A stretch of 15,767 nt of DNA from JAYEJB01 sp034716415 (GTDB lineage Bacteria; Patescibacteriota; Patescibacteriia; SG8-24): positions 1 through 15,767 of the forward strand of contig JAYEJB010000025.1 in assembly GCA_034716415.1 (NCBI GenBank). Direction: 5' to 3'. This document shows, piece by piece, positions 1 through 6,938 of this stretch. Numbering within the stretch: the stretch's first letter is position 1; each line of letters starts with the position of its first letter. A model generated the notes under the pieces. It did no database searches and was not told the DNA's origin. It saw nothing but the letters and a program-made list of their open reading frames with translations. The position numbers were made by a program, and so were the translations under genes.

Positions 1-61
1 ATATTCAAGAAACAAGTCATTAAAAATTCCTCTCTACCCCTTCTTTCACCCCCCGCGCATA

Positions 62-85
62 TAAAAAACGACCCTCTCGGATCGT
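62..85 (-). terminator. Rho-independent terminator of the radical SAM gene
   Basis: Read on the minus strand, a 7-bp stem (ACGATCC / GGGTCGT, one G-U pair) with a GAGA loop is followed directly by six T residues. It sits just past the stop codon at 96 and fits an intrinsic terminator for the minus-strand gene. Nothing else is visible in the first 61 bases. Confidence 0.75.
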
Positions 86-95
86 TGTTGCGATG

Positions 96-1016
96 TCACT
101 TCCGCCACCCCTGCAACAGCAGTGCCCCTCGGTATTGCCAGTCGTAGACCAGGTCGCCGTCGCTGAAGAAGATGAGCGTGCGGATGTCCTCGCCGTCGCC
201 GGTCGAATTGACGGTCAGGCAGTCGCTGACGCAGATGTTTTGGCCGTCGAAGTCGAAGACCGTCGCGCCGTGCATCAGGTTGCGCAGTTTCGTCGCGTGT
301 GATTCGACGTACTCGTAGATGAGTTCGCAATTCGGATCACTGATGCCGTAGTCGCGCGCGAACTGGGCCGCGCGCTTGTTTTTAGGCGCCTGCGCCGACC
401 TGATGGGGCGGACGGTCAGTTGTCCGATGTCATGTCGGCGACAGAACGCGAGCGCCTCTTCGATGTCCTCGGGTGTTCTGACACATCCGTCGCCATGCAT
501 CATCATGACGCAGAACCGGATGGTGTAGCCGAAGCCGCGCAGGTAGGCGACGGTGGTCGCCAGGTCCGGATAATCCGGATGGTAGATGCGCGCGTTCGCT
601 TCGTTGCGTATGCCGACGACCGACAGGGCGATCGTATTGAGTCCCAGCGCGCGCCAGGTGTCGAGCGTCATGCTGTCGAGACCGGCGACGCCGGACTCGC
701 CGTCGCGGGCCAGCCGTCCGAAGGCGAGGCCGTTCGTCTGGAGCTCGATCGGCGCGAACGGACGTCCGCGGAAGAACTCCAGATAGCTGGTGATCTCGTT
801 CGGATAGAGCGTGGGTTCGCCCTTGCCGGTCATCAGGAGCGTAGTCGGCGTGCCGGTGCCGCACATGGCGCAGGTGGTCTCGAGGTTGTGGTAATTGATA
901 TCACGGTCCTTGCCGCGACCCATATGTTCGAACCCGGTCTGCTTGCTGACACAGAACGGACAACTGGCGTTGCACGCCTTCGTCCCGACGACGATGCTGA
1001 GTGTTTGAATGGACAT
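96..1016 (-). CDS. Radical SAM domain protein
   Basis: The 306-residue protein has the canonical radical SAM cysteine motif CNASCPFC (C15, C19, C22), which binds the 4Fe-4S cluster that cleaves S-adenosylmethionine. A glycine-rich GKGEPTL segment follows at 64-70, matching the SAM-binding region of the family. The rest fits a single radical SAM barrel plus a short C-terminal extension. Two further cysteine pairs, C49/C52 (CAMC) and C262/C266 (CVSDC), could bind a second cluster or a metal; this is inference. The ATG start has a TAGGAGA ribosome binding site about 5 bases upstream. The gene is monocistronic, with its own promoter and terminator, and is divergent from the glycan operon. The substrate cannot be told from sequence; a role in modifying the glycan or a peptide is only suggested by context. 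Confidence 0.9.
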   Translation of the reverse strand: MSIQTLSIVVGTKACNASCPFCVSKQTGFEHMGRGKDRDINYHNLETTCAMCGTGTPTTLLMTGKGEPTLYPNEITSYLEFFRGRPFAPIELQTNGLAFGRLARDGESGVAGLDSMTLDTWRALGLNTIALSVVGIRNEANARIYHPDYPDLATTVAYLRGFGYTIRFCVMMMHGDGCVRTPEDIEEALAFCRRHDIGQLTVRPIRSAQAPKNKRAAQFARDYGISDPNCELIYEYVESHATKLRNLMHGATVFDFDGQNICVSDCLTVNSTGDGEDIRTLIFFSDGDLVYDWQYRGALLLQGWRK

Positions 1017-1028
1017 TATCTTCTCCTA

Positions 1029-1044
1029 CCGACCATTCGGTCGG
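1029..1044. promoter_or_regulatory. Operator-like palindrome upstream of the radical SAM gene
   Basis: A perfect inverted repeat CCGACC-ATTC-GGTCGG lies between the predicted -10 box and the ribosome binding site of the minus-strand radical SAM gene. The half-site TTCGGTCGG recurs at about 1064-1072, inside the spacer between -35 and -10. Palindromes with ACCGAC/GTCGGT arms are typical of TetR-family operators, so repressor control is plausible. As RNA the palindrome could also form a hairpin just before the ribosome binding site. No regulator gene is present in the window. Confidence 0.5.
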
Positions 1045-1051
1045 ATGTATG

Positions 1052-1080
1052 ATTTAAGCGTATTTCGGTCGGGGAGTCAA
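1052..1080 (-). promoter_or_regulatory. Sigma70-like promoter for the radical SAM gene
   Basis: On the minus strand TTGACT (1080-1075) and TTAAAT (1057-1052) are separated by 17 bases, close to the sigma70 consensus. Transcription would start near 1045, right at the edge of the 1029-1044 palindrome. Confidence 0.55.
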
Positions 1081-1139
1081 GGTGTGGAAGGCTATCGTGC
1101 CGCGTGATAGACTTAAATCGTGGAAATAAGACGTCTGTC

Positions 1140-2273
1140 ATGGAAACAAAGCGAAAAATCATGTTCGTGACCGGGGGCAGTTACGGCATCGAGCGCATGG
1201 TCACGAATCTCATCGGTTGGCTTTATGGAACCGGAAGGTGGGACATCGTTGCGGTGCTTATCCGTCAGGACCCTGAAGGATACGGTGACCTGCCTGATGG
1301 GGTGGAAGTCCAGAGGATAGTGAAGTGCAATGTCTCGCGGGGTGTCTTGGCGCTCACTAAGGCGATTCAGGAGGAGAGTCCGGACGTTATTTATTCGACG
1401 CAGATTCATTACAGCATAGCGACTATGTTGGCCTGGCTCCTCGCCGGGCGCAAAGGCAAGGTGGTCGTAAGTGAGCATGGCTGTCTGATGAAAGAAGTGG
1501 AATTCAGGAAGGGAAAGCGAGGGGTGAAGTTGCGTGTATCGATATTATTGGCCAGATTGCTTTATCGGTTCGCCGCGAAAGTGCACATGATATCGCACAG
1601 GGCGCTGGAGAACGATGCGCTGTTGTTGCACCTTCCAGAAGACAAGATTGCCGTATTATATGATCCGACCATCGATGAGCGGGTATACAGGATGGCACAA
1701 GAGGATTGTGATCATCCGTGGGTGAAAGACAGACGGTTTCCAGTTATTGTTTCAGTGGGAAGACTCTCGCTTCAAAAAGGTTATCGGTATCTGGTCAGGG
1801 CGCTGGCCGAGGTGAATGCGAAGCTGGAATGTTGTCTGATAATTCTTGGTGAAGGATTCGAACGTCAGATGTTGCAAGATCTCGCGAAGGAGTTGGGTAT
1901 TGAATCGAAGATAGATTTTATAGGGTTCAGGGAGAATCCATATCCGTTTATGCAGGTCGCGGACCTGTTCGTGATGTCGTCGCTCTGGGAGGGATTCGGT
2001 ATTGCGCACGCCGAAGCGATGGCCTGCGGCGCACCGGTCGTGTTTACGGACTGCGACAACGGCCCTTCGGAAATAGTGGAAGACGGCGTCAGTGGCCTGC
2101 TTGTGCCGATTCAGGATGTGGACGCACTAGCCGATGCTATATTTGAGTTACTGTCAGATGATGCCAAGAGGTCGCGTTTCAGCGAGGCGGCCAAGCTCCG
2201 CGCGCGGGAGTTCAGTATCGAGGCACAGGCTCCGGGTTATGATGACCTGTTTCGAAGTCTGATCGACATGTAG
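1140..2273 (+). CDS. Glycosyltransferase family 4 (GT-B fold)
   Basis: This 377-residue protein has the typical layout of a GT4 retaining glycosyltransferase. The N-terminal Rossmann-like domain opens with IMFVTGGSYGIERM, near a sugar-acceptor loop. The C-terminal domain begins at VSVGRLSLQKG and contains ILGEG, then the donor-binding E-x7-E motif (E284 and E292, in WEGFGIAHAE) followed by AMACGAPVV and NGPSEIV. Such enzymes move a sugar from a nucleotide donor to a growing lipid-linked glycan at the inner membrane face. An upstream in-frame GTG at 1104 exists, but the ATG at 1140 gives the usual family start and follows GGAAATAAG. It is the first gene of the five-gene plus-strand operon; the flippase starts 6 bases after its stop codon. 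Confidence 0.9.
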   Translation: METKRKIMFVTGGSYGIERMVTNLIGWLYGTGRWDIVAVLIRQDPEGYGDLPDGVEVQRIVKCNVSRGVLALTKAIQEESPDVIYSTQIHYSIATMLAWLLAGRKGKVVVSEHGCLMKEVEFRKGKRGVKLRVSILLARLLYRFAAKVHMISHRALENDALLLHLPEDKIAVLYDPTIDERVYRMAQEDCDHPWVKDRRFPVIVSVGRLSLQKGYRYLVRALAEVNAKLECCLIILGEGFERQMLQDLAKELGIESKIDFIGFRENPYPFMQVADLFVMSSLWEGFGIAHAEAMACGAPVVFTDCDNGPSEIVEDGVSGLLVPIQDVDALADAIFELLSDDAKRSRFSEAAKLRAREFSIEAQAPGYDDLFRSLIDM

Positions 2274-2279
2274 TCATCT

Positions 2280-3704
2280 ATGTACAGAAAAGGACTGGTG
2301 GCGAAAAATTCATTCTGGCTTCTTTCCTCTGAAGCCGTCGGTCGCGGCATCAAGTTCGCACTGCTCGTTTACGCGGCGCGTGTTTTGGGTTCGTCCGGTT
2401 TCGGCGTATTCAGTTTCGCGTTCGCGTTTGTCACTCTGTTCGTGTTGCTGGCGGATCTAGGGGTGGGCTCGATCGTCACGCGGGATTTCGCGCGCGATCC
2501 CGACAAGGAAAAGCAGTTTTCTGGCATCTTCACGCTGAAGCTACTGCTCGCCGCCGCGGCGTTCCTGGTCGTACTCGTCAGCTCGTTTTTCGCGACGGCC
2601 GACCCGCAGGTGCGACATATCATCTGGCTGCTGACCGGTTTCGTACTGATGAACAACGTGACCGATGTCATGTTCGCCGTTTTCCGCGCTCGTCAGAGGA
2701 TGCGTGCGGAGGCACTGGCCAAGGTCGGTCAGGTAATCACGGTTTCCGGACTCGGTTTCATCATGCTTTACCTGTTGCCATCGCCGTTCTCGTTATCCGT
2801 TGCGTATTTCATCGGAGGAATCGTGATGCTGGTGATATTTTTGTCGGTCTTCGCGGTCTTTCTGCGTCCCGTCTCGTTTTCCTGGGATCCCGCGTTGTGG
2901 AAACAGGTCTTGCGTGAATCGTGGCCGCTCGGCTTCGTGGCGTTGTTCGTCGGCATCTATAATTCCATCGATTCGGTAATGCTCGGCTTTTTAGGTCTTT
3001 TCGATCAGGTCGGCTGGTATAACGCGGCCTATCGCGTCATTAACCTGTCGATCGTGCCGATGGTCATCCTGTCGCAGGCGTTCTATGCGCCGTTGAGCGC
3101 GGCTTACGGCAAGTCGGTTCAAAGTCTTGGGCGCGTACTGCGGGATTATTTCTGTCTCGGTTTCCTGTTGGCTTTACCGGTCGCCGCCGGTGGCATCATG
3201 GTCGCCGGTCAGCTCATCGAGTTCGTGTATGGCCAGGAATTCCTGCCAGCCGCCACCGCGTTTCGCATCCTGCTGATATCGGTCTTCTTCATCCTGCTGA
3301 TGAGTCCGTTATCTCACGTGCTGATCGTGATCGGAAAACAGCGCCTCAATTTTTTCGTTACTATGTTCGGTGCGCTGTTCAACATCATCATCAATCTGTA
3401 TTTCATTCCGAGGTACGGCATGAACGGCGCCGCGTTCACTACGGCGCTCACGGTCGGTCTTCTGGCAGTCATCTATTTCATCATCGTCGTGAAGAACATC
3501 GGTATCGGATTCCTCGGCAGGCACGCCTTCAGGTGCGCGACCGGCGGTGTGGTGGCTGTGACCGTCATGACGGCGACACTCCTGTCCGTCCAGTCCCTAC
3601 ATCTGCCGGTCCTTGTCTCAATTCTCGTGAGCGGTATGGTTTATGTGGGGGTGCTTTTCCTGCTCCGGTTGGGGTGGAACAGATTCAATAAGGTCATAGC
3701 ATGA
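2280..3704 (+). CDS. Polysaccharide/oligosaccharide flippase, Wzx-like (MOP superfamily)
   Basis: The 474-residue protein is hydrophobic along its whole length, with roughly 12 to 14 membrane segments. It opens with a short basic stretch, then a segment typical of the polysaccharide_synt family (FGVFSFAFAFVTLFVLLADLG, then GSIVTRDFARD). Members flip undecaprenyl-linked repeat units or similar lipid-linked glycans across the inner membrane. The GYNAAYRV-type region (VGWYNAAYRVINLSIVPM) and NIIINLYFIPRYGMNGAA near residue 370-385 are also characteristic. It lies 6 bases after the GT4 gene and overlaps the next gene by 4 bases (ATGA), so they are translated from one message. No Wzy-type polymerase is evident beside it. 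The precise substrate is unknown. Confidence 0.88.
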   Translation: MYRKGLVAKNSFWLLSSEAVGRGIKFALLVYAARVLGSSGFGVFSFAFAFVTLFVLLADLGVGSIVTRDFARDPDKEKQFSGIFTLKLLLAAAAFLVVLVSSFFATADPQVRHIIWLLTGFVLMNNVTDVMFAVFRARQRMRAEALAKVGQVITVSGLGFIMLYLLPSPFSLSVAYFIGGIVMLVIFLSVFAVFLRPVSFSWDPALWKQVLRESWPLGFVALFVGIYNSIDSVMLGFLGLFDQVGWYNAAYRVINLSIVPMVILSQAFYAPLSAAYGKSVQSLGRVLRDYFCLGFLLALPVAAGGIMVAGQLIEFVYGQEFLPAATAFRILLISVFFILLMSPLSHVLIVIGKQRLNFFVTMFGALFNIIINLYFIPRYGMNGAAFTTALTVGLLAVIYFIIVVKNIGIGFLGRHAFRCATGGVVAVTVMTATLLSVQSLHLPVLVSILVSGMVYVGVLFLLRLGWNRFNKVIA

Positions 3705-4780
3705 GTCGATACGTCGTACCTGATCTGCCTACTGTCGACAGGAAGGTGGATGAGGACATAAAAACCATAGTCGACGCTCTCCGGACAGCATTGAAAAGTA
3801 ATCTTCGAGCTGTCCTGCTTTGCGGTGGATTCGGGCGTGGCGAGGGTAGTGTAATATCGGTGGATGGGGAGATGCGGCCGTACAACGATTATGATCTGGT
3901 GCTCGTCACGAAGCGGTATGTACCGAAAGCACGGCTACAGGAACTCGCCGAGCGGCTGGCTCGCCAGATCGGTATTCGCTTCGTTGATCTCGGTGTGATT
4001 CGGGAATCGATGCTGGGGCGCCTGCCCCGTTCGGTGTTCGTCTGCGATCTACAGGAGAGCCGTCAGGTGTATGGCGATGAAGACGTGCTCGCGCGGACAA
4101 CCAAAGTGTCTCCGGACGGGATCGGTATCGAGGAAGCGCGGATACAACTTCGTAACCGCGTCATCTGTTTTTTGGAACTGACTCCGGACGAGTGGTTTCT
4201 CGGTCAGCCGATGAAGGATGATGACCGCCGTAGGATGGTTCTGCAGATAAGTAAAGCCATGACCGCATCAGTGATCTCTGATCTTATCAGGGTCAATCGA
4301 TACGTCACCTCGTATCAGGCACAGCTTGAGACATTCCTGGCGACAGGTCAGCATCCGATGATCCGCGACCTGATGGAAACCGCTTACGGAGTGAAGCTCG
4401 GATTGAAAGATTCTCTGGAAGTCGATGTGAATGCGTTTTGGCTCTCCGCTCGGGAACTGTTCCTGGAGAGATATGGACGCCTGGTCGAATCCGAGTCAGA
4501 CGCCAAAGTTCAGCCCAAGTCCATTTCTGCGACCGTCAAAGATATCGTGAAGCGTCTGATGTACGGAGAAAAGACGGTGTCGGAGCGCGCCAAGCGGCGA
4601 GTCCGAAAAGTGACATGGTTGACGCTTAGGGCTTTCGACGAATCGAATCACATCGACAAGGAGATCGGCGTCGAATGTTCGCGCCTGCTCTCACAATGGT
4701 TCGAGATCACTGTCGCACCCGATGACTGGAACGGCATGAGGCGCGCGTGTTCCGAATTGTGGCAACGTTATCATCATTAG
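3701..4780 (+). CDS. Nucleotidyltransferase-fold protein of glycan cluster
   Basis: The 359-residue protein carries a polymerase-beta-type nucleotidyltransferase signature near its N-terminus: LLCGGFGRGEGS (residues 39-50) followed by NDYDLVLV, where D63 and D65 form the D-x-D metal pair. This matches the GG-x-GRGE...DxD pattern of the superfamily, so catalysis is possible. The remaining 280 residues look mostly helical and were not recognised, with a basic stretch around residues 270-310. No membrane segment is seen. Position inside the operon (ATGA overlap with the flippase) ties it to the glycan pathway; it may transfer a nucleotide or phosphate-linked group to a sugar or protein, but that is inference. 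An alternative is a regulatory or antitoxin-like nucleotidyltransferase, made less likely by the operon context. Confidence 0.7.
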   Translation: MSRYVVPDLPTVDRKVDEDIKTIVDALRTALKSNLRAVLLCGGFGRGEGSVISVDGEMRPYNDYDLVLVTKRYVPKARLQELAERLARQIGIRFVDLGVIRESMLGRLPRSVFVCDLQESRQVYGDEDVLARTTKVSPDGIGIEEARIQLRNRVICFLELTPDEWFLGQPMKDDDRRRMVLQISKAMTASVISDLIRVNRYVTSYQAQLETFLATGQHPMIRDLMETAYGVKLGLKDSLEVDVNAFWLSARELFLERYGRLVESESDAKVQPKSISATVKDIVKRLMYGEKTVSERAKRRVRKVTWLTLRAFDESNHIDKEIGVECSRLLSQWFEITVAPDDWNGMRRACSELWQRYHH

Positions 4781-4782
4781 AT

Positions 4783-5652
4783 ATGCCGCGTGTCTCGATA
4801 ATAATCCGCACCAAGAACGAGGAGAGTGGCATGCGTTCTCTCCTGCCCAAGATCGAAGAGCAGACGATTCGTGATGTCGAAGTCATCATGGTCGATAACG
4901 ATTCGACGGACGGGGCGGTTGAACTGGCCCGCGCGGCCGGGTGTCGCGTATTCAACATTCCGTCTGATTCTTTCTCGTTCGGACGTGCGCTCAATATCGG
5001 GCTAGAGGAAGCACGAGGAGACATCGCGATCATCATCAGCGCGCATTGCCTGCCGAAGGACGAGTTCTGGCTTGAGCACCTGATCGGTCCCATGTCAGAA
5101 GACGGCAAGATCGCCGGGGTCTACGGTCGTCAGATACCTTTCGATGACGCGAGTCCGATCGAGCGGCGCGGGTTGGCCGAGGCGTTTCCGTCCGGAGACG
5201 GTTTACGCATGCAGACGAGTGAGATGTTCTCGAACGCGCATAGTGCGGTAGACGTATCCGTATGGAAGAATTTTCGGTTCGATGAAGATCTCACGGGAGC
5301 GGAGGATATCGAATGGTGCGGGCGGGTCCGTCAGGCAGGCTACTCGACCGCATACGAACCGCGATCAGTCGTGTATCATTCTCACAAGGAAACGCTGAAG
5401 GGAGTCTATCGTCGTTTCTATCGCGAGGCGTTGGCACTCGATCAGTTCGAGAATCGTTATATCCGACCCTTCGGAGTGTTGGGTGCAATTTTGAGATGGG
5501 CGCGATCCGTCTGTCTGGATTGGAAATATCTCGTCACTGATTTTGTGAGTCCCCAATATCTGATCAAGTGGTTCTTTCTGATTCCGATTTATCGTTCAGC
5601 TGTCTACTATGGACAATACAAAGCCATCAGGATTACCGGTAGGAAGAGATAA
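4783..5652 (+). CDS. Glycosyltransferase family 2, rhamnosyltransferase-like
   Basis: The 289-residue protein begins MPRVSIIIRTKNEE, the standard GT2 opening, and has VDNDSTDG (residues 37-44) for nucleotide binding. FSFGRALNIG is followed by IIISAHCLP, where family members carry the DXD or its SAH variant, and GAEDIEWCGRVRQAGY (ED at 174-175, W178) provides the acceptor-side catalytic motif. The C-terminus has hydrophobic stretches suited to membrane association. An upstream in-frame GTG at 4747, inside the previous gene, would add 12 residues with no family support, so the ATG at 4783, two bases after the previous stop, is chosen. It overlaps the next gene by 44 bases. Donor sugar is not predictable; rhamnose is only suggested by resemblance. 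Confidence 0.88.
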   Translation: MPRVSIIIRTKNEESGMRSLLPKIEEQTIRDVEVIMVDNDSTDGAVELARAAGCRVFNIPSDSFSFGRALNIGLEEARGDIAIIISAHCLPKDEFWLEHLIGPMSEDGKIAGVYGRQIPFDDASPIERRGLAEAFPSGDGLRMQTSEMFSNAHSAVDVSVWKNFRFDEDLTGAEDIEWCGRVRQAGYSTAYEPRSVVYHSHKETLKGVYRRFYREALALDQFENRYIRPFGVLGAILRWARSVCLDWKYLVTDFVSPQYLIKWFFLIPIYRSAVYYGQYKAIRITGRKR

Positions 5653-6886
5653 GGCGATTTTGTTCGTCCTGATCGACGCGTTCCGCTGGGATTATCTCAC
5701 GCTGGAGGATGCGCCGACGATTTTTGAATTGACGAAAAACAGCGTCTATGTGAAGAAGCTCAAGTCATCTTCCGGATTCACGCAGCGCTCGACCATCTTT
5801 ACCGGTGCCATGCCTGACGAGCATGGGAACTACACCATGTACGTCTACGATCCGAAGACCTCACCGTTCAGGATGCTTAAGCCTTTTACAGGAATCCTGA
5901 AATACCTGAAGCCGGGGAGCTTCTTGTATCGCGTAACGAGAAAGTTCATCAATCAACTCCCGAAGCTGACAGCGGATTACGCGCCACCGGGCCGGATACC
6001 GTTCGAGCTGTTGCCGCTGATTTCCGTTGTCGAAGACATGACGCCCATCCACGAGAAGGGGACGCTTCCGCTTGAGAGCCTGTTCGACACGATGCGTGAG
6101 GCGAATGTCCCGTTCGATTATCACATGGCGCCGGTGTCCGGACATGATGAGCCGACCATGCAGGAAGTGTTGGCCGAGATAGATCGGGGCGGGCAGGTCT
6201 TCTTCGTGCAGTTCTCGGATACGGATGGCAAGGTGCACGAGGCTGGAGTAGCGAGTGAGACACGTCATCGTGTCGTGCGTGAAGTCGATGAGCGCGTTCG
6301 TAAGCTGAAGGAAGCCATGGAAAAGAAATTCGGTGATCCGTGGATAGTGATCTGTGGAGATCACGGCATGGTCGATTGCACCGAGTATATCGATATCTGG
6401 GGAATGGTCGAGAGGCACGGTTCCGAAAACGGTCTGGAGAACGGCAGGGATTATCTCCTGTTTCTCGATTCGACGTTGGCGCGATTCTGGTTCTTCAACG
6501 AGAAGGCGCGAACCGTCCTCAAACCTTTTCTTGAGGAACATCTGCGGGATAAGGGCGAGTGGATCGACGAAGAGTACATGAGAAGTCAGCACATCCCCAA
6601 GAATGACGCCTGGCACGGGGAAATGATATGGAAGGCTGATGTGCGAGTCGGTATTTTCCCGGATTATTTTCATGGACCCGATGACAGATATATCGGCATG
6701 CATGGCTTCGATTGTCGCGAGGACACGATGAAAGGGGCGGGTGTCTTTTCACATAAAGACATGATTGGTCAGGTATTGATTGAAGAGGGCGGATTGGAAC
6801 AGATCTGCGCGACACTGTGCGATATGCTCGAGATTCCGAGGCCGGATACGGCGACAGGTGAATCTTTTTTTCGAACACAGCGATAG
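5609..6886 (+). CDS. Alkaline-phosphatase-superfamily hydrolase (type I phosphodiesterase/sulfatase-like)
   Basis: This 425-residue protein has the motif series of the superfamily. A metal aspartate lies in FVLIDAFRWD (D23). The nucleophile region SSSGFTQRSTIFTGAMPDEHG (55-73) is followed by the second metal set D204-T-D-x3-H210 (FSDTDGKVHEAG) and CGDHGM (D251, H252). A late histidine sits in HGFD (H365). The family hydrolyses or transfers phosphate, phosphodiester or sulfate esters. Whether S55 or T58 is the nucleophile cannot be settled by eye. It shows no signal peptide and no membrane segment, so it should act in the cytoplasm, which is unusual for enzymes that decorate glycans outside. 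It is the last gene of the operon; its start lies inside the preceding GT2 gene by 44 bases. A terminator follows 20 bases downstream. Confidence 0.82.
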   Translation: MDNTKPSGLPVGRDKAILFVLIDAFRWDYLTLEDAPTIFELTKNSVYVKKLKSSSGFTQRSTIFTGAMPDEHGNYTMYVYDPKTSPFRMLKPFTGILKYLKPGSFLYRVTRKFINQLPKLTADYAPPGRIPFELLPLISVVEDMTPIHEKGTLPLESLFDTMREANVPFDYHMAPVSGHDEPTMQEVLAEIDRGGQVFFVQFSDTDGKVHEAGVASETRHRVVREVDERVRKLKEAMEKKFGDPWIVICGDHGMVDCTEYIDIWGMVERHGSENGLENGRDYLLFLDSTLARFWFFNEKARTVLKPFLEEHLRDKGEWIDEEYMRSQHIPKNDAWHGEMIWKADVRVGIFPDYFHGPDDRYIGMHGFDCREDTMKGAGVFSHKDMIGQVLIEEGGLEQICATLCDMLEIPRPDTATGESFFRTQR

Positions 6887-6905
6887 CCGATCTCGATAAG
6901 GAATC

Positions 6906-6931
6906 AAAAAAGCGGCCGCGGGCCGCTTTTT
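6906..6931. terminator. Bidirectional rho-independent terminator
   Basis: A perfect palindrome GCGGCC-GCG-GGCCGC is flanked by A-runs on the left and T-runs on the right (stem 6907-6917 with 6921-6931). It can end both the plus-strand operon (last gene stops at 6886) and the minus-strand membrane gene (stops at 6939). Confidence 0.92.
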
Positions 6932-6938
6932 GGTTTGG

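Noticed and set aside
5861..6703. 280-residue open frame on the minus strand
   Set aside because: It lies wholly inside the phosphatase-superfamily gene, whose motifs are clear; it is a shadow frame with no recognisable domain.
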